From IMG/VR virus record IMGVR_UViG_3300008110_000080, positions 1-49,988 of that record: a DNA stretch of 49,988 nucleotides; one strand, given 5' to 3'. Made by a program: the position numbers and the translations under genes. This stretch comes from a virus. The notes beneath the pieces were generated by a model. It was given only the letters and a program-made list of their open reading frames with translations, made no database searches and had not been told where the DNA came from. Below, in pieces: positions 20,292 to 27,999 of this stretch (within the stretch, counting starts at the first letter, position 1; every line of letters starts with the position of its first letter).

Positions 20292-20699
20292 ATGAAATCA
20301 AAATATATTATTAAAGAGTGTAATAAACATGGAAAAACAGAATTTGTTTTAGAAGGTAGAAATTATCATCGTTGTAAAAAATGCAGATCCGAACACGTCA
20401 GTAAAAGAAGAAGAACGGTTAAAGAAAAATTAGTAAAAGATTTTGGAGATAAATGTATAATATGTGATTATTCAAAATGTATAGGTGCTTTAGAATTTCA
20501 CCATTTAATACCAAATAATAAAAAATTCGGTATTGCACATAAAGGATTAAGTAAAGGATATAAAATTCTTTTAGAAGAAGCTAAAAAATGTATATTAGTT
20601 TGTTCTAACTGTCATCAAGAAATAGAAGCAGGAATAGTTAAAGTAGATGATAATCTTTTACAAAAAAATAAAAACATCCTTGATAAATTAAAAATTTAA
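20292..20699 (+). CDS. HNH homing-type endonuclease inside the tRNA cluster
   Basis: A 135-residue protein with CNKHGKTEF...YHRCKKCRSEH zinc ribbon, then an HNH core CIICDYSKCIGALEFHHL ... CILVCSNCHQEI. The ALEFHH and CSNCH elements are the same as in the HNH gene at 2346-2810, and both sit beside tRNA genes. The stop codon is one base before tRNA-Gly. Probably a selfish element spreading among tRNA loci; it may be carried with the interrupted tRNA-Asn just upstream. Confidence 0.85.
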   Translation: MKSKYIIKECNKHGKTEFVLEGRNYHRCKKCRSEHVSKRRRTVKEKLVKDFGDKCIICDYSKCIGALEFHHLIPNNKKFGIAHKGLSKGYKILLEEAKKCILVCSNCHQEIEAGIVKVDDNLLQKNKNILDKLKI

Positions 20700-20700
20700 A

Positions 20701-20774
20701 GCAGAATTAGTTTAATGGTAAAACGGGAGTTTTCCAAACTTTAGTTGAGAGTTCGATTCTCTCATTCTGCACCA
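20701..20774 (+). tRNA. tRNA-Gly (UCC)
   Basis: Acceptor GCAGAAT/ATTCTGC with ACCA encoded, D arm GTTT..AAAC, anticodon stem GGAGT/ACTTT with two G-U pairs, loop TTTCCAA (anticodon TCC), T arm GAGAG-TTCGATT-CTCTC. Reads GGA. Confidence 0.9.
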
Positions 20775-20776
20775 AC

Positions 20777-20851
20777 GTCTCTATAGTGTAACGGTTAGCA
20801 CAGTACCCTTTCACGGTATTAGTAGGGGTTCAAATCCCCTTAGAGATGCCA
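20777..20851 (+). tRNA. tRNA-Glu (UUC)
   Basis: Acceptor GTCTCTA/TAGAGAT (first pair G-U), discriminator G, encoded CCA. D arm GTGT..GCAC, anticodon stem GTACC/GGTAT with loop CTTTCAC (anticodon TTC), T arm GGGG-TTCAAAT-CCCC. Two bases after tRNA-Gly. Confidence 0.9.
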
Positions 20852-20858
20852 ATTTAAC

Positions 20859-20931
20859 GCCTCGTTAGCTCAGTTGGTAGAGCGCGAAATTTGTAATTTC
20901 GTTGTCATCCGTTCGATTCGGATACGAGGCT
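20859..20931 (+). tRNA. tRNA-Thr (UGU)
   Basis: Acceptor GCCTCGT/ACGAGGC, discriminator T, CCA not encoded. D arm GCTC..GAGC, anticodon stem CGAAA/TTTCG with loop TTTGTAA (anticodon TGT), T arm ATCCG-TTCGATT-CGGAT. Last tRNA before the terminator. Confidence 0.9.
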
Positions 20932-20951
20932 CTCTTTTGCGGAGTCGAACC

Positions 20952-20993
20952 AAACCCCTTTTGGGCTACCAACCTGAAAGGGGTTTATTTTTT
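20952..20993 (+). terminator. Intrinsic terminator of the tmRNA/tRNA operon
   Basis: AAACCCCTTT pairs with AAAGGGGTTT around a 15-base loop and is followed by ATTTTTT. It lies 20 bases after tRNA-Thr and right before a new gene. Confidence 0.85.
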
Positions 20994-21016
20994 ATGATAA
21001 AAGATAAGTATTAATT

Positions 21017-21616
21017 ATGAAGAAATTATTTATATTTTGTATTGCGTTACTATTTTTAAATAGTTGTACGGTTTATACTGAAAAACAATCAGAAGCGTTA
21101 TCTCGTTCTGTTTACGCAACAAAAGATTCTTTAGATAATGCTCGTTTGGATTTAGCAGATAACTATGTTAATGAATCCACAAGAATAGTAAAACCCCCAA
21201 AGAAAAGAATAGAAATTCAAGCAGTATACAAAAAAAATATAGAAACAATAGGAAGTCAAAGTAAAGTTAAGCCAACTATTATTAATAAACAAAGAGTATT
21301 AATAATTCCAGAAAAATATAAAAATGATACCGTTGTTGTTGTGAGTTCAGAAGAATATCAGAAACTTTTAAAAGATAAAGAAACATATGCTCAGATTGAA
21401 AAAGATAATAAAAATTTATTAGAAACTAAACAAGCTGTGGACCAAGAACTGATTCGTCAGATGGAATATAATGATAAGATGATTAAAGACTTAAATATAA
21501 TGCAAAAGAAATTAGTAGAAAAAGATCTTGCAATTTTACAAAGAAATGTTGTAATAGTTTTATTGCTCGCATCAATAGTTGGAGCAACTTATCTTAGAAT
21601 AAAAGGAATACTTTAA
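21017..21616 (+). CDS. Lipoprotein with C-terminal membrane helix, u-spanin candidate
   Basis: A 199-residue protein. Signal MKKLFIFCIALLFLNSC places a lipobox cysteine at residue 17. A periplasmic region rich in charged helices follows (coiled coil about 115-170), then a hydrophobic helix at about 177-193 (NVVIVLLLASIVGATYL) and a short basic tail. Outer-membrane lipid anchor plus inner-membrane helix on one chain is the architecture of unimolecular spanins such as T1 gp11, which fuse the two membranes at lysis. The usual u-spanin is shorter. It could also be another envelope-spanning protein. Confidence 0.65.
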   Translation: MKKLFIFCIALLFLNSCTVYTEKQSEALSRSVYATKDSLDNARLDLADNYVNESTRIVKPPKKRIEIQAVYKKNIETIGSQSKVKPTIINKQRVLIIPEKYKNDTVVVVSSEEYQKLLKDKETYAQIEKDNKNLLETKQAVDQELIRQMEYNDKMIKDLNIMQKKLVEKDLAILQRNVVIVLLLASIVGATYLRIKGIL

Positions 21617-21619
21617 AAT

Positions 21620-21736
21620 ATGAAAACATTAAATAACATAGGAAAATATATCAATGAATTTATTTGGAACCACCCAACAAAAACTGTATTTATATTAGGT
21701 TTTATTGTTGGATTTATTTTGGGAGTATTGATCTGA
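21620..21736 (+). CDS. Small single-pass membrane protein (38 aa)
   Basis: MKTLNNIGKYINEFIWNHP followed by a Gly-rich hydrophobic helix (TVFILGFIVGFILGVLI) at the C-terminus. It starts 4 bases after the u-spanin candidate and overlaps the next gene (TGATG). The position suggests a lysis-related or membrane-modifying role, but no family is recognised. Confidence 0.6.
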   Translation: MKTLNNIGKYINEFIWNHPTKTVFILGFIVGFILGVLI

Positions 21737-22029
21737 TGGATGATATAATTAAAAAATTATCTGATTTATATCCGCAATTTGAATTTAAATCTAATTTATA
21801 TTCAAATGCAACTCAAAGACCAGTTGTTCAAATTTATGCAGTATTGAGTTGGTTAAATGAACAACCAACCGAACTTGAAAATTTAACAGACGAGGAATGG
21901 AATCAAATAGAAGTAAACGAAGTTAATATTGGTAAACTTTGGGATTGTTTGGTTATGAATTCCGGCGAAAAGTCTTTTGATGGTGATATTAATTTTGAAG
22001 CATCATTAGACAAATATAACAATTTTTAA
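21736..22029 (+). CDS. Hypothetical protein (97 aa)
   Basis: Start at 21736 (MDDIIKKLSDLYPQFEF) chosen because it overlaps the stop of the small membrane protein gene; upstream in-frame sequence encodes that gene in another frame. Helical, acidic. The ATG of the next gene overlaps its TAA. Unknown. Confidence 0.65.
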   Translation: MDDIIKKLSDLYPQFEFKSNLYSNATQRPVVQIYAVLSWLNEQPTELENLTDEEWNQIEVNEVNIGKLWDCLVMNSGEKSFDGDINFEASLDKYNNF

Positions 22030-22268
22030 TGATTAAAATTGATAGTGACGATAAAAAACTTAAAACGATGAGTGCTAAACTCACCTTTTTAAAAACATTT
22101 CCGATATCAGAAATAGACAATAAAGATATACAATTAATTTGTAAAAGTTACAGAAACGATAATTCCAGTCTTTTGAGTTGTTTGGTTTTTTTAGATAAAC
22201 ATGAAGATTATCTTTATAATTGGTATCAAAATAATCATATGTGTAATGTTTTCTATAATAGAAAATAA
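22029..22268 (+). CDS. Hypothetical protein (79 aa)
   Basis: MIKIDSDDKKLKTMSAKLTFLKTFPISEIDNKDIQLICKSYR...: helical, ending in Tyr/Trp/His-rich residues. TAATG overlap with the upstream gene. Unknown. Confidence 0.6.
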   Translation: MIKIDSDDKKLKTMSAKLTFLKTFPISEIDNKDIQLICKSYRNDNSSLLSCLVFLDKHEDYLYNWYQNNHMCNVFYNRK

Positions 22269-22271
22269 ATA
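22264..22271 (+). promoter_or_regulatory. T4-like late promoter motif (AATAAATA)
   Basis: AATAAATATACTATATG leads into the start at 22278, nearly the same string as before 13669 (AATAAATATATCTATATG). Six bases separate motif and ATG. Confidence 0.35.
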
Positions 22272-22277
22272 TACTAT

Positions 22278-22853
22278 ATGAAATTTGATTTTTTAATTGA
22301 AAAATTTACTGGAAATAAAACATTTGTTATTATTAGTGGTATTCATGGGGATGAACCAGCTGGTAATAAAGCTGCTGAACATTTTAAAAATCAAAAAAAT
22401 GTTTATGTTATATCCAACATAAACAAAACAAACAAAAGAAGAGTTGATGGAAAAGATTTAAATCGACATTTCGATACACCAGATAATAATGATTTTCAGG
22501 ATAGATTACTTTTAAAGATAGAAGAATTGAATCCATCTGTTGTAATATCATTACATGAGGATGATGAAGTTGATGGCGTATATGCTTATTGTTCTCCAGA
22601 TTTGGAAGAACATATTAAAACCTGTTTATCGGATATAGATATAAAAATTTTAAAACAAGCGCATGGTGATGAAACAAATGATGGTGTAATAACAAACGGA
22701 AAACAACCATACAAGGGAACATTAGAAAGAGCATTGAGAAGAAGAAATATTTCTTATTGCACAATAGAAACACCGTCCAAAGAAAATTTTGAAAAAAGAG
22801 TTGATTGTTTAAAAAATATAGTGTTTAATATATTAAGCACTAATGAAACTTAA
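22278..22853 (+). CDS. Aspartoacylase/M14-type zinc peptidase
   Basis: A 191-residue protein with GIHGDEPAG (zinc ligands His23 and Glu26), GKDLNRHF (58-65, substrate-binding Asn-Arg), SLHED (third ligand His93) and CTIETPS with the general base Glu164. This is the core of the succinylglutamate desuccinylase/aspartoacylase branch of M14 carboxypeptidases. In phage it might trim peptidoglycan peptides or another amide substrate. The first ten residues (MKFDFLIEKF) resemble the targeting-like start of 11155-11961, and a late-type motif precedes it, so it may be packaged in the virion. Confidence 0.8.
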   Translation: MKFDFLIEKFTGNKTFVIISGIHGDEPAGNKAAEHFKNQKNVYVISNINKTNKRRVDGKDLNRHFDTPDNNDFQDRLLLKIEELNPSVVISLHEDDEVDGVYAYCSPDLEEHIKTCLSDIDIKILKQAHGDETNDGVITNGKQPYKGTLERALRRRNISYCTIETPSKENFEKRVDCLKNIVFNILSTNET

Positions 22854-23184
22854 AATACCAGATACGATTTACGAGCTTGGAATAATCAAATGTAAAGAAC
22901 CAATTTATATTGATATCTATCATGTAGATCGTCATAATAATGTGGCATATTTCTCTTGGGATTTTGGAATGGATTGTAAAGTATTTTTGGATTCTTGGAT
23001 GTTGGAAAGTAGAGCACCAAAAGGAATTAAAAAGAAAATTATGAAACAAATTGAATATGATTTGGGTCATGCTTTCTTTCATTATGAAGGAGATCCAAAT
23101 TACACCTATTATCATTGGGCGTTATGTGCTTGGTTAAAAGATAGAGTAATACTTGACGACAGTGAAGATTTATACTATAAGTGA
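22843..23184 (+). CDS. Hypothetical protein (113 aa)
   Basis: MKLKIPDTIYELGIIKCKEPIYIDIYHVDRHNNVAYFSWDFG...: aromatic-rich with several His (HAFFHYEGDPNYTYYHWALCAW). Overlaps the peptidase gene by 11 bases. No family recognised. Confidence 0.6.
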   Translation: MKLKIPDTIYELGIIKCKEPIYIDIYHVDRHNNVAYFSWDFGMDCKVFLDSWMLESRAPKGIKKKIMKQIEYDLGHAFFHYEGDPNYTYYHWALCAWLKDRVILDDSEDLYYK

Positions 23185-23187
23185 TAT

Positions 23188-23469
23188 ATGAAAATATTCA
23201 AAAATTGGGAAGATGATATTAAAGCATTCGTGATTTTCTTAGGAAAAGACACGATTTTACAAAAAAGAAGAATGAGAAATATGTATAATCAATTTCATAA
23301 AAAGGGAGATCCTTATGCATATAAGCAATATAATGTTCAACTTGGGGCTGCTATGCAATCAAGTTCTATATATAATATAGCAAAGTATCATTTTAAACTT
23401 GATAGTTTTACCAGAAAACACATAACAAAAAAATATGAAAACAAAAAAATCCAAGAAGATTCAAATTGA
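23188..23469 (+). CDS. Basic hypothetical protein (93 aa)
   Basis: MKIFKNWEDDIKAFVIFLGKDTILQKRRMRNMYNQFHKKG...: basic, mostly helical. Its 3' end overlaps the next gene by 35 bases in another frame, so one of the two boundaries may be shorter. Unknown. Confidence 0.55.
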   Translation: MKIFKNWEDDIKAFVIFLGKDTILQKRRMRNMYNQFHKKGDPYAYKQYNVQLGAAMQSSSIYNIAKYHFKLDSFTRKHITKKYENKKIQEDSN

Positions 23470-24190
23470 ATTTGATTATGATCATCTTGCTGTTCTAACA
23501 ACAGCACTTGAAGTTTTTTCAAGACTTCGTTCTGGTCAGGTTGATATGGCAATGAGCGAAGCATATTGGGATAGATTGATTGATTGGAATGAACGAGAAG
23601 CTATCCACAGGCATGTTAGATATGTAATGTTCCCTTCTTTACCAGAAAGAAGATATGATGGTCACGGTGGATTTTATGATCAATATAATAATGAATATGA
23701 TGAAAGTGGTTCTATAATAAAAGAATCGGAGGAATGGAAAAAAAAGAAAACTTTTCCAAATTTGGATCATCCAAATTCATCTTTTGGTGTTGGTAATACA
23801 AAGGAAATGAGAGAAGGAACGATTGCATGGGAAATTAAAAAGGTTATTGAACAATATCTCCACTATGAGCGTAATGATGGTTATAGGAGAATTTGTGATG
23901 TTAGTGGAGATGGAGTAATGAAATTTTCTGATGTTGAACCGCCTCAGATTTTAGATTCTATTAATGGATATTGGAAACCACAAAAAGAATTTAGAATTCC
24001 GCAACGTTATCAAGAAAAAGTATCTAAAGCTATAAAAAATAAAGAATATAATCAAGCGTGGGATCTTGTATATAAAGCATTTGAAAAAAATCCTTTACCG
24101 AAAGGTAATATGTCAAGTATACAAGAAGTCTCTGGGTCATATTATGTTATAATCGAAAAACCTTATAAGTTGAATGAAAAAGAATATTGA
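23435..24190 (+). CDS. Hypothetical protein (251 aa)
   Basis: A basic start (MKTKKSKKIQIEFDYDHLAVLTTALEVFSRLRSGQ) then a helical domain with HRHVRYVMFPSLPERRYDGHGG. The C-terminal part has a helical pair (KVSKAIKNKEYNQAWDLVYKAFEKNPL). The segment LTTALEVFSRLRSGQVDM recurs, as I recall, in uncharacterised phage proteins. Overlaps the next gene by 17 bases. Confidence 0.65.
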   Translation: MKTKKSKKIQIEFDYDHLAVLTTALEVFSRLRSGQVDMAMSEAYWDRLIDWNEREAIHRHVRYVMFPSLPERRYDGHGGFYDQYNNEYDESGSIIKESEEWKKKKTFPNLDHPNSSFGVGNTKEMREGTIAWEIKKVIEQYLHYERNDGYRRICDVSGDGVMKFSDVEPPQILDSINGYWKPQKEFRIPQRYQEKVSKAIKNKEYNQAWDLVYKAFEKNPLPKGNMSSIQEVSGSYYVIIEKPYKLNEKEY

Positions 24191-24752
24191 TAGAAGCGTC
24201 TTAATATTAAATAAATGTTGGATACCGATTAATACGACTACAGCAAAGCATTCATTTTGTTTGATGTATTCCGATCATGCAAAAGGTCTTCTAGTTGAAG
24301 ATGATAGAATTCTTCCATTAGAATGGAGAGAATGGATTTCTTTAAAAGTATCTGAAAATGATGATGTTGTTAAAACCATAAATGGTGCTATTAAGATACC
24401 AAATGTTATCGTGTTGAATTATAATGATACAATACCAAAACAAGTTGTTAAATTCACTCAAAAAAATCTTTGGGAGAGAGACAATTATACTTGTCAATAT
24501 ACCGGTAGAATATTAAACAAGAAAACCGGTAATATAGATCATGTAATTCCAAAATCCCAAGGGGGAAAATCATCTTGGGAAAATTGTGTATTGGCTCACA
24601 AAGAAATTAATTCTAGAAAAGCAGATAAGACACCAGAACAAGCGGGATTAAAACTAATAAAGAAACCAACGGCTCCTAGAGTAATGCCAGTGTCTTTCTA
24701 TATTAGAAATAAAGATGAAATAAAAGATTGGAACGTATTTTTAAATATATGA
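24174..24752 (+). CDS. HNH endonuclease, bacterial-type
   Basis: A 192-residue protein. N-terminal SVLILNKCWIPINTTTAKHSF matches the conserved start of a widespread bacterial HNH family (VLVLN..W.P). The HNH core is NLWERDNYTCQYTGRILNKKTGNIDHVIPKSQGGKSSWENCVLAHKEINSRKADKTP: the His of IDHV, the Asn of WEN and the Asn of EIN are in place. The first CxxC-like zinc pair is reduced (CQYTG). Different family from the two tRNA-linked HNH proteins. Likely nicks or cuts DNA. Confidence 0.85.
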   Translation: MKKNIDRSVLILNKCWIPINTTTAKHSFCLMYSDHAKGLLVEDDRILPLEWREWISLKVSENDDVVKTINGAIKIPNVIVLNYNDTIPKQVVKFTQKNLWERDNYTCQYTGRILNKKTGNIDHVIPKSQGGKSSWENCVLAHKEINSRKADKTPEQAGLKLIKKPTAPRVMPVSFYIRNKDEIKDWNVFLNI

Positions 24753-25297
24753 ACAAAATAAGAAAATATTTTTTTGAAAAATTTGGAATATATGACTTTT
24801 TGGATTTGTTTCCATATAGTTATAGAATGTATTATTATGATAATATACTTCCAATTTTTAAACCAAGACATGAAAGATTAAGAAAGGTTATACCTAGAAC
24901 ATGGCGTGATATAAGTTCTTTGTTAGTTGATGTTAATTTTGAATTTGTAAAATCCTTTTATGAAGACGAGTACAAACAAAATCAAATAGATTGGTCTTCA
25001 TCAGAAGAACATAAAAATTTTGAAGATTGGTTAATTAAATCATATAGATATATAACAGTAGAAAGACCAATTTTACAGAAAAGAATGGAAGAATCTTATC
25101 CACCATTAAGACCATTTGTTGAAATGTTTAAACCAATAACAGATAAAGACGGTAGAAAATTATTTCAAATGGTTGATGATGGAATTCCATATGAAGTAAA
25201 ATATAAAAAAGTAAATGAATTAGAAAAAGAAATTTCTGAAAAAGATACAAATGTATTAACTGAACTAATTAAATATAGAGAATTTTTATGGACTTGA
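24749..25297 (+). CDS. Hypothetical protein (182 aa)
   Basis: Start at 24749 (MNKIRKYFFEKFGIYDFLDLF) makes an ATGA overlap with the HNH gene; a longer start seven codons upstream is less likely. Helical, Tyr/Phe/Arg-rich (PYSYRMYYYDNILPIF), with an acidic C-terminal coiled-coil-like end. Unknown. Confidence 0.6.
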   Translation: MNKIRKYFFEKFGIYDFLDLFPYSYRMYYYDNILPIFKPRHERLRKVIPRTWRDISSLLVDVNFEFVKSFYEDEYKQNQIDWSSSEEHKNFEDWLIKSYRYITVERPILQKRMEESYPPLRPFVEMFKPITDKDGRKLFQMVDDGIPYEVKYKKVNELEKEISEKDTNVLTELIKYREFLWT

Positions 25298-25300
25298 ACT

Positions 25301-25588
25301 ATGAAAACTATAATTGAAGAGATTACAGAACTAACTGACGAATGGTATGTTTTAATAGGAAAAGACCACCACAAAGACCGTGATTGTCATTGGTATATAG
25401 AAACTAAATGGAGTTATGGATTTCCACCAAAATATCTAGTTTGTCATCATGGATACATTGTAGATGAAATCGAAGAAGAATGTGATACATATGAACTTGC
25501 ATTAACTCGTTTAAAAGACATATTGACAGAAGAAATAAAACAATATAGAATATATCAAACTAATGACGACGACACAACTGGATGGTAA
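25301..25588 (+). CDS. Hypothetical protein (95 aa)
   Basis: Contains GKDHHKDRDCHWYIETKWSYGFPPKYLVCHHGYIVDEIEEEC, rich in His and Cys and possibly metal-binding. The spacing KDHHKDRDCHW...W.YG..P.Y.V.H.GY is regular and recalls a small conserved phage family. Overlaps the phosphoesterase gene by 26 bases. Confidence 0.6.
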   Translation: MKTIIEEITELTDEWYVLIGKDHHKDRDCHWYIETKWSYGFPPKYLVCHHGYIVDEIEEECDTYELALTRLKDILTEEIKQYRIYQTNDDDTTGW

Positions 25589-26264
25589 TAAACAAATATT
25601 ATTTTTAGGCGATACCCACGGAAATTGGAATGAATTGCTTTTTAAAATACAACTAAAAAAAATTTCCAACGCTAATATTATTTCTGTTGGGGATTTAGGA
25701 GTTGGATTTAATCCAAGTCGAGATATGGTAACTTATGGGTTACTTGATAAAAAATTTAAACAGAATAATATTAATTTTTATGCTATTAGAGGAAATCATG
25801 ATGATCCTATAGCTTTCAAAAAAAATAATAGAATATGTTTAGATAATTTTGAATTGGTCGAAGATTACTCTGTTTTTGAATATAATTCTAAACTTATTCA
25901 ATTTATTGGTGGTGCAGTATCTATTGATAGAACTGGAAGAACTGTAGGGGTTTCTTATTGGGAAGATGAGGGTGTTGTTTTTGATAGAGACGCCTGTCAA
26001 AAAGTTGATATTCTTGTTACTCACACCGCGCCATCATGGTGTTTTCCACAACAATTCAATGAAATGGTTTATGGATGGTCGAGAGAAGATGCTTATTTGT
26101 TGGAAGATCTTACCGATGAAAGAGCAGTAATGGATGAGATATTTAAAATATGCAATCCAAAATATCATTTCTATGGACACTTTCATTCTAGTTGGACGGA
26201 AAGAGTAAATGGTTGCGTATCTAAACTTTTAGATATTAATGAATTATGGGAATTTAGACAATAA
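25563..26264 (+). CDS. Calcineurin-like metallophosphoesterase
   Basis: All five family motifs are present in order: GDTHGNW (residues 16-22), GDLGVG (43-48), GNHDD (77-81), THTAP (153-157) and GHFHSS (205-210). These residues bind two metal ions and hydrolyse phosphomono- or diesters; the substrate cannot be read from sequence. The 233-residue length is normal. With two RNA ligases nearby, an RNA end-healing role is possible but not shown. Confidence 0.9.
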   Translation: MTTTQLDGNKQILFLGDTHGNWNELLFKIQLKKISNANIISVGDLGVGFNPSRDMVTYGLLDKKFKQNNINFYAIRGNHDDPIAFKKNNRICLDNFELVEDYSVFEYNSKLIQFIGGAVSIDRTGRTVGVSYWEDEGVVFDRDACQKVDILVTHTAPSWCFPQQFNEMVYGWSREDAYLLEDLTDERAVMDEIFKICNPKYHFYGHFHSSWTERVNGCVSKLLDINELWEFRQ

Positions 26265-26303
26265 TATAATGTTTATCTTTTAATAAAAAAGTAAATATTA
26301 TGT

Positions 26304-26519
26304 ATGATAGCACTAACCGCAACACCATGTTTTTTCATGAGTTCTTCTATATATAAAGAATTTATAGAAGAAAGAGAAGAAATTTTAAAACATAAATGGC
26401 TTGAAAGTGAAAAAAGGGGTTATGATATAGGGTTTGATACAGCTTTGATCGATTGGATTATAAAACATAGAACCAAATGGAGAAACTTTAGATATAAGAA
26501 AAATATATATGAAAACTAA
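26304..26519 (+). CDS. Small conserved protein, ILKHKWLESEK motif (71 aa)
   Basis: The core YKEFIEEREEILKHKWLESEKRGYDIGFDTALIDWIIKHRTKWR looks like a short conserved helical family seen in bacteria and phages, function unknown. The first 11 residues are hydrophobic and may not be translated; MSSSIYKEF (26337) is an alternative start. Confidence 0.65.
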   Translation: MIALTATPCFFMSSSIYKEFIEEREEILKHKWLESEKRGYDIGFDTALIDWIIKHRTKWRNFRYKKNIYEN

Positions 26520-26604
26520 AACTAAATTAATTTTATCTTTTATCGTGTTTTTAGGTGTTTCTTTGTTTTATTTTTGGTTGATGTTCTATAAAAATATAGT
26601 ATAG
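26509..26604 (+). CDS. Tiny membrane protein (31 aa)
   Basis: MKTKTKLILSFIVFLGVSLFYFW...: basic start plus one hydrophobic helix. The ATG overlaps the end of the previous gene by 11 bases. The promoter of the RNA ligase overlaps its 3' half, so it could be fortuitous. Confidence 0.45.
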   Translation: MKTKTKLILSFIVFLGVSLFYFWLMFYKNIV

Positions 26605-26605
26605 T
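26578..26605 (+). promoter_or_regulatory. Promoter of the Rnl1-like ligase gene, near-leaderless
   Basis: TTGATG, 16 bases, TATAGT, then only 6 bases (AGTTTT) to the ATG at 26612. Confidence 0.5.
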
Positions 26606-26611
26606 AGTTTT

Positions 26612-27703
26612 ATGAAAATAAAACTTCCATTAAAAGAAGAATATTTTAATATTATTCCAAATAAGTTTTGTGGTTTGGATAGTTATTTAATAACTCCAGA
26701 AATTGACGCAAAGTGGAATCAGAACAACTTGTTTTATCGTTCTTTAATTACGGACAAAGAAGGTAATGTTTTATCTTCTGGTTTTCCGAAGTTTTTTAAC
26801 TATGGAGAAAAACCAGAATGTTATCCAAACCCAGAGGATTTTAACGATTGGAAGATAGAAGATAAGATAGATGGTTCTCTTCTTATAGCAGATTATGTTA
26901 ATGATAAGTTCTCAATGAGAACAAGAGGTACGGTTTCTTATTCATCACAAGAGAATGCTAAAGATTTTGAATTGTTACCAGAAAAATACCAAAAGGTAGT
27001 CGAGTTCTTAAAAGAAAACTCACACATTAGTCTTTTGTTTGAAATAGTAACACCCAATAATGTTATTGTTGTTAGACCACAACAAATAGAATTCTATTTT
27101 ATTGGTGCTATAAACAAAAACGGAATGTGTGTTGTTTCTTCGTCTGATTTGATTGATATATGGAGAAAGATTGGGCCTATCCCAACGCCGCAATCATATA
27201 ACTTCCTAGATACTAATGATCTTTCTAAAATAGCAGAAACTATAAAATATTGGAAAGGTAAAGAGGGAATTGTTGTATCATATAATAATGGCCAGAACAG
27301 AATCAAATTAAAATCTGATTGGTATTTATTTTGTCATAGAGTTAAATCACAATTGAACTCACAAAACAACTTAATTGAATATTATGTTGACTCTGAAATG
27401 CCATCATGCGAAGAGTTCTATAAAAAAATAGAATCAGATTTTGATTTTGAGATAGCATTACAATTAAAAGATGAAATAGAAAAAATTTGTAATGCTGGCG
27501 ATAGCGTAAAAAAATATATTGACAATATATTGGAAATGGTCCATGATATTAGAAAAGTAGAATCTAGGAAAGAGCAAGCGGAAATGATTAAAAGAAATTA
27601 TCATGAAAATTCATCATATGCGTTTTCTATATTGGATAATAAACAAATATCTAGAATACAATGGATAAAATTAATAACACAAAAATTAAACCATGAAAGT
27701 TAA
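26612..27703 (+). CDS. T4 RNA ligase 1-like (Rnl1 family) RNA ligase
   Basis: A 363-residue protein, near T4 Rnl1 (374). Motif I EDKIDGSL has the adenylation lysine at 85. FEIV (143-146) fits motif IIIa, KGKEGIVV (216-222) motif IV and IKLKSDWY (231-238) motif V. The C-terminal 110 residues are helical, like the tRNA-specificity domain of Rnl1. The enzyme would seal 3'-OH/5'-P ends, classically anticodon loops broken by host nucleases. No polynucleotide kinase is visible in the window. Confidence 0.88.
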   Translation: MKIKLPLKEEYFNIIPNKFCGLDSYLITPEIDAKWNQNNLFYRSLITDKEGNVLSSGFPKFFNYGEKPECYPNPEDFNDWKIEDKIDGSLLIADYVNDKFSMRTRGTVSYSSQENAKDFELLPEKYQKVVEFLKENSHISLLFEIVTPNNVIVVRPQQIEFYFIGAINKNGMCVVSSSDLIDIWRKIGPIPTPQSYNFLDTNDLSKIAETIKYWKGKEGIVVSYNNGQNRIKLKSDWYLFCHRVKSQLNSQNNLIEYYVDSEMPSCEEFYKKIESDFDFEIALQLKDEIEKICNAGDSVKKYIDNILEMVHDIRKVESRKEQAEMIKRNYHENSSYAFSILDNKQISRIQWIKLITQKLNHES

Positions 27704-27914
27704 AGAATTAATTGAACGTCTTACGTTGGAAGACCCCCAAAAACGTGTAGTTGTGCAAGGTTATGAGGGTGGTTATGATGAGGTTGATTCTATTCATTTA
27801 GTTCCTATAGTTAAAAATAAGCACAAACAAGATAAATGGTGGGATGGAGAATTTTTAGAAGTAGTTGCTGATGATTCTGATGAAATAGCATTACTTTTAC
27901 CTAGAAAGTCATAA
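27693..27914 (+). CDS. Conserved phage hypothetical protein (73 aa)
   Basis: MKVKELIERLTLEDPQKRVVVQGYEGGYDEVDSIHLVPI. The pattern of KELI.L...P...V.V.GYEGG.D...... is familiar from small proteins of phages and mobile elements, function unknown. 11-base overlap with the RNA ligase gene. Confidence 0.7.
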   Translation: MKVKELIERLTLEDPQKRVVVQGYEGGYDEVDSIHLVPIVKNKHKQDKWWDGEFLEVVADDSDEIALLLPRKS

Positions 27915-27915
27915 C

Positions 27916-27999
27916 ATGAAAATATTGAAAAAAATACTCGGTAAATTTCTACATAAGTTTTTTTGTTTTACGTCTAAATTAGTAATTTATGTACGTTAA
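27916..27999 (+). CDS. Tiny basic, possibly membrane-bound peptide (27 aa)
   Basis: MKILKKILGKFLHKFFCFTSK... is an amphipathic basic helix; it starts right after the previous stop and overlaps the next gene by 11 bases. Weak evidence beyond packing. Confidence 0.35.
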   Translation: MKILKKILGKFLHKFFCFTSKLVIYVR

